From: a virus
DNA length: 47,094 nt
IMG/VR virus record: IMGVR_UViG_3300042894_001081
Coordinates: 1 to 47,094 of that record
Direction: 5' to 3' (one strand)
The translations under genes were made by a program, and so were the position numbers. Positions within the stretch are counted from its first letter, which is position 1, and every line of letters begins with the position of its first letter. The notes below the pieces were generated by a model, which saw only the letters and a list, made by a program, of their open reading frames with translations, did not search any database and was not told the origin of the DNA. This document shows, one piece after another, positions 18,101 through 25,504 of the stretch.

Positions 18101-18576
18101 AACGTTTTGTTTACCTGTTCCTTTCTTGGCCACGCACTTGCCTTGCCGTTTTTAATTAATTTTGATATTACGCTATTCAGATGTCTTTGTTTATTCTGTT
18201 CAGGAGTTAGCGCAAATATGCCTGTTTTGTTTTCCTTAGCAGATTGTCCACCTTTTTTACCGCCAATACTTCCAGCGATAGAAGCGTGTCCTAGACCAAA
18301 CCCGCATTTGCCGTCCTTGTTTGCCTTAATAGCAGCAAGAGAACACAATTTACTTCTTTCTTCTTTTGTTAATCCAAGGCGTTGTGCTATCCTATTTGCA
18401 GCGGCAAAATCCCCTTGTGAATAGTGTATATCAAAGTGCTCTTGTAATGATACTGCTTTTAAGTTTGTAGGAGTGTTGTTGCTATGATTACCATCAATAT
18501 GATGGATATCGTATCCTTCCGGAATAGGTCCGTAATTCTTAATAAAAATTTTTCTATGTATTTTAGTTTCAGCCAT
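18097..18576 (-). CDS. HNH homing endonuclease (159 aa)
   Basis: The HNH core is at residues ~15-55: GPIPEGYDIHHIDGNHSNN, then TNLKAVSLQEHFDIH. The first His pair, the Asn and the last His match the metal-binding HNH motif. The C-terminal part has GLGHASIAGSIGGKKGGQSA and TGIFALTPEQ, resembling the DNA-binding modules attached to phage HNH enzymes. Free-standing HNH enzymes between nrd genes are typical of T4-like phages and spread by cutting genomes that lack them. It lies 12 nt downstream of the superoxide dismutase gene. Confidence 0.85.
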   Translation of the reverse strand: MAETKIHRKIFIKNYGPIPEGYDIHHIDGNHSNNTPTNLKAVSLQEHFDIHYSQGDFAAANRIAQRLGLTKEERSKLCSLAAIKANKDGKCGFGLGHASIAGSIGGKKGGQSAKENKTGIFALTPEQNKQRHLNSVISKLIKNGKASAWPRKEQVNKTL

Positions 18577-18588
18577 ACGTGTGCTCCT

Positions 18589-19140
18589 TTACATCATAGA
18601 TTCATTGATATGTTTCCAATTTATAATCTTCCACTGGTTTTCAAGATAACGTTTTTTATCCCATTGATAATCGAGAGAGTAAGAATGTTCCCACCAGTCA
18701 ACTAACAATACAATGTCTTTTTTAATAGCATGATTAGTTATTGTTTTGATCTTGCCATTTTTAGCAAGATAGACCCAACCACTGCCTTGTATGCCCATTG
18801 CTACTTTTAAAAACTCTTCTTTAAATTTATCAAAAGTTTTATAATGGGTTTCAATTAACTCTAGCACTTTGCCAACTGGTTTGTTTAGGTTGCCAGTTGA
18901 CTCTTGATACTGTTGAAACAATATGTTGTGTAAAAATACACCTGCTTCGTTAAACACCGGATCGCCTTCACCTGCATTATAACGTTTTGCGTATGTTTTA
19001 GCAAGATGTTCGTAATGATATTCTAATGTTGCTTTTGAGATAGCAGGACTTAATTCATCCATACTGTACGGTAGCGCATCTATTTTTAAAGATGCCGGTT
19101 TACCTTCAGTAATAAATTGTTTAATAAAACTATAGCTCAT
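18589..19140 (-). CDS. sod: Fe/Mn superoxide dismutase with N-terminal extension (183 aa)
   Basis: The SOD fold begins near residue 22 (IDALPYSMDELSPAIS). The four metal ligands are present: His in EYHYEH, His in FLHNILF, and Asp and His in LVDWWEHSY. The conserved GSGWVYL and a C-terminal NW are also there. It converts superoxide to peroxide and oxygen. Ahead of the usual start is a ~20-residue extension, MSYSFIKQFITEGKP, which is unusual for the family. It resembles the T4 capsid-targeting peptide, with a possible cleavage after ITE. The gene overlaps the upstream HNH gene as ATGA and is flanked by a second HNH gene. It may protect the radical-based reductase or phage DNA during infection; that is inference. 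Confidence 0.92.
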   Translation of the reverse strand: MSYSFIKQFITEGKPASLKIDALPYSMDELSPAISKATLEYHYEHLAKTYAKRYNAGEGDPVFNEAGVFLHNILFQQYQESTGNLNKPVGKVLELIETHYKTFDKFKEEFLKVAMGIQGSGWVYLAKNGKIKTITNHAIKKDIVLLVDWWEHSYSLDYQWDKKRYLENQWKIINWKHINESMM

Positions 19141-19835
19141 AACTTATTCCATTCTATATCTTGAGTAGGAACCCAGCCATTCCTAAAATATTTTACCATA
19201 TTCATAAATGGACCTATTTCCTTACCGTGATTCTTATTTTGCCAATCATACTTCTTGTTCATAACTAATCCAAATAGTTTACAGTAAGATGGCATATCAT
19301 ATGCTACCCATGTATCATAAATTGCATCAGCTCTTTTCCATAGTGCTAGTGTAACATCAGTTGTTCTTGGATGTTTCCACGGTTTAATTCCTGAAATAGG
19401 GTTTTTATCTCCTTTCATTTTATCTGATAACACTTTTTTACCTTCTTTTGTAAAATGGTTAGGAGAAAGAGGTTTTCCAAATGCATAATGCTGTTCTCCT
19501 TTAATAGGGTTTAGTTTTTGTGGATTGTTAGGGCCACGCATATAGTCGGAATATTGTCGTTTTAACCACCCGTATGCTTTATTATTTCGTTGCTGATTGC
19601 TGTTTGACGATACCATAAACATAGCAGCCTTAACTAACCTAATATTATTAGGATATATTTTAACTAACAACAGATGGCACAAATAATGTTCTTCTGGAGT
19701 TAAGGATACTAAGTTATTTGTATCATCAGACCCTCCCATACACCTTGGAATAATATGATGTTTTTCTTTGTATCCCTCTAACATTCTAGATTGTCCCCTA
19801 ATTATTATATCATTGTATATTTTTTGATAATTCAT
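19137..19835 (-). CDS. HNH homing endonuclease (232 aa)
   Basis: The HNH core at residues ~20-58 reads EKHHIIPRCMGGSDDTNNL followed by SLTPEEHYLCHLLL. The His pair, Asn and distal His are in place. The remaining ~150 residues are basic and aromatic (KAYGWLKRQYSDYMRG, PWKHPRTTDVTLALWKRAD) and likely bind DNA. It follows nrdA after a 55-nt gap with its own late promoter and AGGAGC ribosome site. It is translationally coupled to the SOD gene, so the two may have moved together. Confidence 0.85.
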   Translation of the reverse strand: MNYQKIYNDIIIRGQSRMLEGYKEKHHIIPRCMGGSDDTNNLVSLTPEEHYLCHLLLVKIYPNNIRLVKAAMFMVSSNSNQQRNNKAYGWLKRQYSDYMRGPNNPQKLNPIKGEQHYAFGKPLSPNHFTKEGKKVLSDKMKGDKNPISGIKPWKHPRTTDVTLALWKRADAIYDTWVAYDMPSYCKLFGLVMNKKYDWQNKNHGKEIGPFMNMVKYFRNGWVPTQDIEWNKL

Positions 19836-19852
19836 ATAAGCTCCTGTACACT

Positions 19853-19860
19853 TATTTATT
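19853..19860 (-). promoter_or_regulatory. Late promoter (AATAAATA) for the HNH/SOD segment
   Basis: Minus-strand AATAAATAAG lies 17 nt upstream of the ATG at 19835, in the short gap after nrdA. A late promoter on a homing endonuclease gene is usual in T4-like phages. Confidence 0.5.
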
Positions 19861-19890
19861 ATAGTTTACAGAAAACTTATAATTTACAGG

Positions 19891-22206
19891 CTACAACTTA
19901 CAAGATTCACAACCCTCATCATCGTCCTCAATAATTGCACTAGGTAAATCAACTTCAGCTTCTTCTTTACTACCTTGTTTATTCACTAGGCTGTAATAAA
20001 AGGTTTTGATCCCCCATTTAAGTCCTAACATTAAGTTCTTAGCAATTAGTGTAGTTGGTACTTTTCTACCTTCAAAGTGTGCAGGGTTGTAAAAAGTATC
20101 AGTACTAATAGATTGATCAATGTATGCAGCTAATACCGCAGCAGTTTTCAAATACCCTACACAATCAGTTTGATCCCACATAAGCTGATATTTGTTTTTC
20201 AACTTATGATATTCCGGAACTACTTGTGTAAGTGAACCTGATTTTGATTCTTTAGTTTGTATTAAATGCATTGGCATTGCAATGCCGTTAGTTGAGTTAA
20301 TCACTACACTAGAACTTTCAACTGGAGCAATAGCACCTACTGTAGCATTACGTACACCGTACTCTTTCATATCAGCACGCAATGGTTCCCAATCAAGTTC
20401 TGGAGTAAAGTCAGTTAATTCATTAACTCCGTCTGCACGTAATTCCCACGGAAAAATACCCTGTCCGTACCGTGTTTTAGCACTGTCTCTACATGCACCA
20501 CGTTCTTTAGCTAATTCAACTGACATTTCTGTTAGGAAGAATGTTTGATGTTCTATCCAACTTTTAACTTCAGTTAATGCATCTGCATCGCCGTATTTAA
20601 AGTTGCGTTTTGCATGCCAGTATGCTAAGTTAGTAACACCGATACCTAATGGACGTATTTCTTGATTACTTTCACTACTGTGTACAGATAAGAAATCTTG
20701 GTAGTCTAGTATGTTGTTTAAACTACGATGTAAGATACGGCAAGCTCTACGCATATCTTCTGGGTTACGGAAAGCTCCCCAATTAATAGACCCCAACGTG
20801 CATAACGCTATGCGTCCGGTTGGATCATCTAGTCGTTTAAATGAAACTGTGGGGAGCAAAATTTCTTGACATAAATTACTTTGGTAAATTGTATGATGTT
20901 TTGGATCAAACGGACCTTGCTTAATTACGTTATCTATAAAGACGAGGTAGATACGCCCTGTATCAGTTCGTTCTTTTAAGAGTCCTCCTTTAAATACTTC
21001 TTCCGCAGACATGGTCTTCTTCCGAACTCCTTCAGTTTTTTCATACTGTAGGTACAGTTTTTCGAAGAGAACTGTATCAGTGTAAAACGCTTCATATAAG
21101 TCTGGAACTTCATTAGGATCAAAAAATGTTATGTTTTCTTTGTTTTTAAATCTACGCCAAAAGAATGCACTTAATACTACACTGTAGTCTAAATGGCGTA
21201 CCCGTGTTTCGTCTGTGCCTTGATTGTTCTTAAGTACAATTAAGTCATCAAACTGATAATGCCAAATTGGATATGTTACTGTAGCACTAGCATTTCTAAT
21301 ACCACCTTGTGAGCAGCAACGTAAGTCACCAAACCATTTCTTTAAAAATGGTATCATACCTGTGTGCATAATTTCACCACCGCGTATAGGACTTCCTAAT
21401 GCGCGTACACGTCCAATTTCTAAACCTATGCCAGCACGTTTGCTAGCATATTTTGCCATCATCTCGCCACTAGCAAATATAGAATCCAAATCGTCATCAC
21501 TGCGTATGAGAACGCAGCTGCTGAATTGTTTAGTTGGAGTTCCGAGCCCAGCAAGCACAGGAGTAGCAAGAGTAAATAAGCCATCAGATGCCGCATTGTA
21601 ATATTCCTTTATAAACTTCATTCTAGCTGCATTTGGTTCTTCTCTATGGAACACAGTTGCAGCCGCAATCATATATCTAATTTGTGGGGTTTCGTAAATG
21701 TCTTTAGTAGATCGATTACGTACTAAGTATTTTTCAATTAGCTGCTCAATAGCAGCAAATGAATAAGTTTCGTCTTTTGAATGATCGAGCATGTCATTCA
21801 TTTTAGTCCATTCATCTACAGTATACCATTCTAGTAATTCTGGAGTGTATAGACCAACTTCAATGTTCTTTTGAACTATTGTATACAGATGCGGCGGCTC
21901 GTATTGGCCATATACATCTTTACGAAGCATAGATAAACGTTGTTTACCTGCAACGTATTGGTAATTAGTGTGACCTACATCTGGATTAGCATCAACGTCA
22001 ATTAGGTTAACGATTGCCCGTAATGTAATTTCGTCAATTTCAGATGTAGTAATATTATCGTAAAATTGTGGTTGGCTTTTAATTTCAATCATAGATTGAC
22101 TTACATCGGCAATACCACTGCAAATCTTTGCAATTTGTGCTTGCCATTTGTCAATCGTTAGATCTACTTTAGTGCCATTTCGTTTTGTTACTGTTATTTT
22201 ATTCAT
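19891..22206 (-). CDS. nrdA: Ribonucleotide reductase class Ia large subunit NrdA (771 aa)
   Basis: The order is an ATP-cone domain (residues ~3-95, KRNGTKVDLTIDKW) and then the ten-stranded barrel. Catalytic parts are present: Cys in QFSSCVLI, NLCQE (finger-loop Cys and Glu), the second redox Cys in IALCTLGSINW, the radical-transfer Tyr pair in KTFYYSL, and the swinging-arm pair CESC at the extreme C terminus. It reduces ribonucleoside diphosphates with NrdB and is recharged by the glutaredoxin of the same operon. The length is normal for the class. Upstream lie a sigma70-like promoter inside a 17-bp inverted repeat and a late promoter. The intact ATP cone suggests dATP feedback control. Confidence 0.97.
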   Translation of the reverse strand: MNKITVTKRNGTKVDLTIDKWQAQIAKICSGIADVSQSMIEIKSQPQFYDNITTSEIDEITLRAIVNLIDVDANPDVGHTNYQYVAGKQRLSMLRKDVYGQYEPPHLYTIVQKNIEVGLYTPELLEWYTVDEWTKMNDMLDHSKDETYSFAAIEQLIEKYLVRNRSTKDIYETPQIRYMIAAATVFHREEPNAARMKFIKEYYNAASDGLFTLATPVLAGLGTPTKQFSSCVLIRSDDDLDSIFASGEMMAKYASKRAGIGLEIGRVRALGSPIRGGEIMHTGMIPFLKKWFGDLRCCSQGGIRNASATVTYPIWHYQFDDLIVLKNNQGTDETRVRHLDYSVVLSAFFWRRFKNKENITFFDPNEVPDLYEAFYTDTVLFEKLYLQYEKTEGVRKKTMSAEEVFKGGLLKERTDTGRIYLVFIDNVIKQGPFDPKHHTIYQSNLCQEILLPTVSFKRLDDPTGRIALCTLGSINWGAFRNPEDMRRACRILHRSLNNILDYQDFLSVHSSESNQEIRPLGIGVTNLAYWHAKRNFKYGDADALTEVKSWIEHQTFFLTEMSVELAKERGACRDSAKTRYGQGIFPWELRADGVNELTDFTPELDWEPLRADMKEYGVRNATVGAIAPVESSSVVINSTNGIAMPMHLIQTKESKSGSLTQVVPEYHKLKNKYQLMWDQTDCVGYLKTAAVLAAYIDQSISTDTFYNPAHFEGRKVPTTLIAKNLMLGLKWGIKTFYYSLVNKQGSKEEAEVDLPSAIIEDDDEGCESCKL

Positions 22207-22231
22207 ATAATTTCACTTCTGGTTAGGATAG

Positions 22232-22239
22232 TATTTATT
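22232..22239 (-). promoter_or_regulatory. Late promoter (AATAAATA) upstream of nrdA
   Basis: Minus-strand AATAAATAC lies 25 nt upstream of the nrdA ATG. It would keep nrdA active late, in addition to the early promoter further upstream. Confidence 0.5.
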
Positions 22240-22309
22240 TGGCAGACATCTCTCTAAAATAGATTTAGATTGTAAAAAAATACTAATTAAAACAATAAGA
22301 TGCGTTGAT

Positions 22310-22379
22310 ATACTGGTAGACTTATCTCTTATCATTTAACGTAATTATACGCTCTTTTATCTGATAAGTCTACCAGTAT
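22310..22379. repeat. 17-bp perfect inverted repeat around the nrdA early promoter
   Basis: Arms ATACTGGTAGACTTATC (22310-22326) and its complement (22363-22379) are separated by 36 nt. The right arm contains the -35 element of the candidate nrdA promoter and the left arm lies just after the start site. There is no U-tract, so it does not look like an intrinsic terminator. It could be an operator pair or an RNA processing hairpin in read-through transcripts. Confidence 0.85.
22344..22372 (-). promoter_or_regulatory. Sigma70-like promoter for nrdA
   Basis: Minus strand: TAGACT (22372-22367), 17-bp spacer, TATAAT (22349-22344). The start site near 22337 gives a ~130-nt leader. The -35 lies inside the inverted repeat. 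Confidence 0.6.
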
Positions 22380-22384
22380 GGTAA

Positions 22385-23962
22385 TTATGATATAGCTGTA
22401 TATGAGTAAGTTAACGTTCCTTCGTTGCTTGTAAGATCGTTAGTATATGAAATAACTATTGAATTGTTGTCAATTGCTACTGTAAAATCTAATTTTATTC
22501 CATTGGCACTTGTAGCGTTGCATGTGAATTCTTCAGAAGAAGTAATACTAGGTGAATTTACATTTATTGAAATTTGTCCTTGTCTAGTGTATGCACCATT
22601 AAATGTATAATTAACTACATATGATGTTGATCTACTAACTGCTCCTGTATTGTCTCTGCTTAGAGGAAGTTTAATCAAATCTACACTGCCTGAAGATACT
22701 ACTATATCTACTACTTTTGTTGCACTAGTAAATACCGACGATCCCGAAACTTCTGGCATGTACGTTGTTGTTAAACTAGGATCAGCTAATACAACTGATC
22801 TATCAGATCGTATATCTGAGTTGTAGTTCCCAGGTTGATCAAAATAAATTTGTGGTACAATAGGAAGGGTATTAATACCGCCCACGTTAACTAAATTACA
22901 GTGTGTGATAGAGTTATTAGTTCCAACAATGCTAACAAATGCTTGTTTGGTAATTTGGTTAAATTTGTAGTTAGTTACATGATAGTTAGATGGGCCTTCA
23001 TCAGTACTAGTTAAATCTACACCTAATGCAAATCCTATAAATGCGGTTGAAATAACACCGTTGTTAAATGTAATATGTGTAGATGCGTTGCCGGCGTATA
23101 CACCGTAGTAATAGTTATTAATTATAATATTGTTAAACACAACATATTCTGCAGTAGTAGTAGATAGACTATCGATGTTAATTGCTCTATTGTCAAGTGC
23201 TTCTCCTAATGACCAATTACCAAGAATTTTAATATTTTGAAATACACTATTAGTACAGTTTGCAATATCTAATCCAATAGTTGCAACTTCAGTTGATTGT
23301 ATTGTTAGTCCTTCTACATGAATGTAACGAGGGTTAATTACTGGATATGGAGAATCGCTGTCCGTTGTACACCGAGCTGCAGTACCTAAACCAGTATATT
23401 GAATAATTGTTTTATCAACACCGGCGCCAATGATTGTTGTATAACTTGGAATAGAAAGTGTACCGTTTATTAAAAAAATGCCAGCTGGCATTTTTAACAC
23501 TACTCGTCTTTTAACACTCTCTTGTGTATTAAGAAATGATTTAATATTAAAGTTTGCAAATAGTTGAGCAATTGCACGGTTAATTGCAGCTGTATCATTT
23601 GTAGTTCCGTCTCCTTTTGCTCCAAAAGCGTATACATTTACTGTATCATCTAATATAGTTTGCAATGATCGAATAATCGGAAAGCTGCTACTTGTTCCGG
23701 TGGTTATTGTTGCATCTGTTGATTTATAAGTATGTTCTAATGATGAAATTAAGCCAGCTGATCCAGATAAAATGTCTTTAGCTGTTAATATCTTAGTGTT
23801 ACCTACAGTAGGTGCACCTTCTGATATCGAGCCGTTACCGATATACAGTTCCTGAGAATCAACTGCCCATCCTAACTCACCTGATGCTAATTGTGGGAAT
23901 CCAGGGCCGGATCTAGCCTTTCCTCTACGTATTTGAATTTTTGAAATTTGGTAAACTGCCAT
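22385..23962 (-). CDS. Beta-helix tailspike (pectate-lyase-like), 525 aa
   Basis: Residues 1-65 are a particle-attachment region (QISKIQIRRGKA, PQLASGELGWAVDSQELYIGNGS) found in marine phage tail proteins. Residues ~108-135 carry the entry motif of Pectate_lyase_3 proteins (VNVYAFGAKGDGTTNDTAAI). A right-handed beta-helix follows, with repeated short strands and Asn ladders (VFQNIKILGN, VFNNIIINNYYYG, ITFNNGVIS). The C-terminal ~120 residues are a beta-sandwich-like tip. Such spikes bind or cut surface polysaccharide. I cannot identify catalytic acids, so enzymatic activity is open. It has a late promoter and AGAGGA ribosome site. Confidence 0.85.
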   Translation of the reverse strand: MAVYQISKIQIRRGKARSGPGFPQLASGELGWAVDSQELYIGNGSISEGAPTVGNTKILTAKDILSGSAGLISSLEHTYKSTDATITTGTSSSFPIIRSLQTILDDTVNVYAFGAKGDGTTNDTAAINRAIAQLFANFNIKSFLNTQESVKRRVVLKMPAGIFLINGTLSIPSYTTIIGAGVDKTIIQYTGLGTAARCTTDSDSPYPVINPRYIHVEGLTIQSTEVATIGLDIANCTNSVFQNIKILGNWSLGEALDNRAINIDSLSTTTAEYVVFNNIIINNYYYGVYAGNASTHITFNNGVISTAFIGFALGVDLTSTDEGPSNYHVTNYKFNQITKQAFVSIVGTNNSITHCNLVNVGGINTLPIVPQIYFDQPGNYNSDIRSDRSVVLADPSLTTTYMPEVSGSSVFTSATKVVDIVVSSGSVDLIKLPLSRDNTGAVSRSTSYVVNYTFNGAYTRQGQISINVNSPSITSSEEFTCNATSANGIKLDFTVAIDNNSIVISYTNDLTSNEGTLTYSYTAIS

Positions 23963-23982
23963 GAAATATATCCTCTTTGCTA

Positions 23983-23990
23983 TATTTATG
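23983..23990 (-). promoter_or_regulatory. Late promoter (CATAAATA) for the tailspike
   Basis: Minus-strand CATAAATATA lies 20 nt upstream of the ATG at 23962, with AGAGGA between. It follows the terminator at 24004-24030. Confidence 0.55.
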
Positions 23991-24003
23991 ATAATTTGGC
24001 CAT

Positions 24004-24030
24004 AAAAAAGCCCTAATAAAAACTAGGGCT
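24004..24030 (-). terminator. Intrinsic terminator
   Basis: Minus strand: AGCCCTA, 8-nt loop, TAGGGCT, then TTTTTT. It ends transcription of the small structural gene that stops at 24037. Confidence 0.8.
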
Positions 24031-24036
24031 ACTTAA

Positions 24037-24402
24037 TTAAACTGCTGTTAATTCTAATGTAGTTGCAGCAGCAACTGTAGTACCAGTAATGTCAACTGAT
24101 GAACCAATTCTACGAATACGTAGTTGTAATTCAGCTGCATCGTTTATTGCTTTGTCCATTACTACATATATAAACCCAGTAGCTAAATTAGGTGTGAACC
24201 ATGCTAAAGGACTAATTTCTTTAACAATAATTTCAACTACACCGTTAATTTTTGCATCGCCGCCTGCGCTGTCTTCTGCTCTTAAGTCAACGTTAGTTGC
24301 ACCGCCAGCTGGTTTAACTTGAATAATGTATAAATTTGCATTTTGATTGTATAAGGTTCCGACTGTAGTTGAAGAACCATTTACTCTTGTAACTGTTGCC
24401 AT
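24037..24402 (-). CDS. Small virion structural protein (121 aa)
   Basis: The sequence (TRVNGSSTTVGTLYNQNANL, NVDLRAED, VEIIVKEISPLAWFT, DITGTTVAAATTLELT) matches the pattern of a small abundant virion protein known from marine T4-like phages. The product is an all-beta single domain without Cys. It has its own late promoter, GGAG ribosome site and terminator, as expected for a high-copy structural protein. The exact site on the particle is not known to me. Confidence 0.75.
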   Translation of the reverse strand: MATVTRVNGSSTTVGTLYNQNANLYIIQVKPAGGATNVDLRAEDSAGGDAKINGVVEIIVKEISPLAWFTPNLATGFIYVVMDKAINDAAELQLRIRRIGSSVDITGTTVAAATTLELTAV

Positions 24403-24420
24403 AATAATCTCCGTTTGTTG

Positions 24421-24428
24421 TATTTATC
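24421..24428 (-). promoter_or_regulatory. Late promoter (GATAAATA)
   Basis: Minus-strand GATAAATAC lies 18 nt upstream of the ATG at 24402 and overlaps the end of the exonuclease gene. Confidence 0.6.
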
Positions 24429-25143
24429 AGTTCATACTGTAATACATGTCAACTCGATCCCACCATTTATCAACGTACTTGTTAAATTCAGTACCTTCTA
24501 ATATAAATTCTTGATATTGTGGTTCTCCCCATACCCACGGAGAAAGTTCGGGTGGTTTAACACACATTAGAACTACACCTTTTTGTATATTAGTTTCGTG
24601 TATCTTATTATGTGCAATAGAATATGCAGCTAGTTGAAGATAGTAATCTTCAATGTACTCACGTTTTTTAGGTTTATTAGATTGTTTATAATCAAGGATA
24701 GCAGGTTCACCTTTATGTAATCCTACAGCATCTGTAGTACCTGCATACAGTTCTGGATAGTAAAGTGCAACTTCATTACCCCAAACTTCGTTGACGTTTT
24801 TCAATCCGTGATCTATAATGTGTTGAGCCATTTTATGACTTTGCTGACTATATGGATTAGAGCCAGATTCATTTAGAAATCCTTGTGCGACAAAATCTTC
24901 CAAAAATTTATGCATACGAGTTCCGCGACTAGCAGCTTCAGTTGTAATCTGTTGTGCTTTGTCATAGCCAACAGCTTTACGCCATGCTTGTAGTGCAGCT
25001 TTATCTTCTTCTGGTTTTGTTGCTGATAGTATTGTAGTTACGGAAGGAACTTTAGATCCATCAGGGCAAGAATATAAACGCTTGCCCTTAACGGATTGTC
25101 TGTTTATTGGTGTGTATTGATATTTTTCAGTTAGTAGTTTCAT
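24427..25143 (-). CDS. PD-(D/E)XK exonuclease, RecB/MGME1-like (238 aa)
   Basis: N-terminal VPSVTTILSATKP is followed by a helical region with ASRGTRMHKFLED, the conserved upstream element of this nuclease group. Then come the catalytic strands: TTDAVG (Asp), AILDYKQSNKPKK (the D-Y-K core) and a following Tyr-Gln helix YYLQLAAYSIAHN. The order and spacing fit Cas4/RecB-type and MGME1-like single-strand DNA exonucleases. It probably works in replication or recombination in the infected cell. A frame extension to 25161 exists, but the ATG at 25143 lies exactly at the expected start of the sigma70 promoter transcript, making the mRNA leaderless. Confidence 0.85.
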   Translation of the reverse strand: MKLLTEKYQYTPINRQSVKGKRLYSCPDGSKVPSVTTILSATKPEEDKAALQAWRKAVGYDKAQQITTEAASRGTRMHKFLEDFVAQGFLNESGSNPYSQQSHKMAQHIIDHGLKNVNEVWGNEVALYYPELYAGTTDAVGLHKGEPAILDYKQSNKPKKREYIEDYYLQLAAYSIAHNKIHETNIQKGVVLMCVKPPELSPWVWGEPQYQEFILEGTEFNKYVDKWWDRVDMYYSMN

Positions 25144-25149
25144 GACATA

Positions 25150-25178
25150 ATTATAATACATTTAACTGTCAATGTCAA
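25150..25178 (-). promoter_or_regulatory. Consensus sigma70 promoter, leaderless exonuclease mRNA
   Basis: Minus strand: TTGACA (25178-25173), 17-bp spacer, TATAAT (25155-25150), then TATGTC and the ATG at 25143. Start-site rules place +1 at the A of the ATG. The -35 overlaps the stop of the frameshift extension at 25175. Confidence 0.8.
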
Positions 25179-25504
25179 TCTTTATTTTTTCTTCTGTTAA
25201 ATGCTTCTCTAGATCTTTTAGAAAAGTCACTTTCGACTTCTTTATGTTGAGTTAATGGATCCGGCATAGCTTGATTTGTTTTAATTACTAACCCTGATTC
25301 GTCATATCGATCAACAAATTGTTGTACTAATGGATCTGATTCGTATCGTTGAGTAAAACTTTCAAAGTCAATAAACGGTGCACCACCTGTTCTATCTACT
25401 CTGTTAAGAGCGTCCCAGGTAAGTGATGCACTAGTTTTATTATTGTTTGCTGCAGCTTGAATGGTCCGTAATACATTAATTAACGGATCAATCGATTCAT
25501 TTAC
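25175..25504 (-). CDS. C-terminal extension reached by probable -1 frameshift (109 codons)
   Basis: Starting at GTA AAT GAA directly after the slippery A AAA AAG, a frame stays open for 109 codons to a TGA at 25175. It reads VNESIDPLINVLRTIQ at the start and SKRSREAFNRRKNKD at the end, with strong protein-like composition (LTWDALNRVDRTGGAPFIDF). It has no usable start codon before a Met about 80 residues in, and no ribosome site. It is the -1 frame relative to the 326-aa gene, so a slip gives a ~435-aa fusion. An unreported base in the nine-A run would have the same effect and must be excluded. Confidence 0.7.
   Translation of the reverse strand, partial: VNESIDPLINVLRTIQAAANNNKTSASLTWDALNRVDRTGGAPFIDFESFTQRYESDPLVQQFVDRYDESGLVIKTNQAMPDPLTQHKEVESDFSKRSREAFNRRKNKD

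Noticed and set aside
18100-18133. GTG start at 18133 for the small membrane protein
   Set aside because: The ATG at 18100 forms the ATGA overlap used throughout this operon, and the longer form would overlap the HNH gene by 37 nt.
22310-22379. Intrinsic terminator or NrdR boxes upstream of nrdA
   Set aside because: There is no U-tract after either arm, and the arm sequence does not resemble the NrdR consensus I know.
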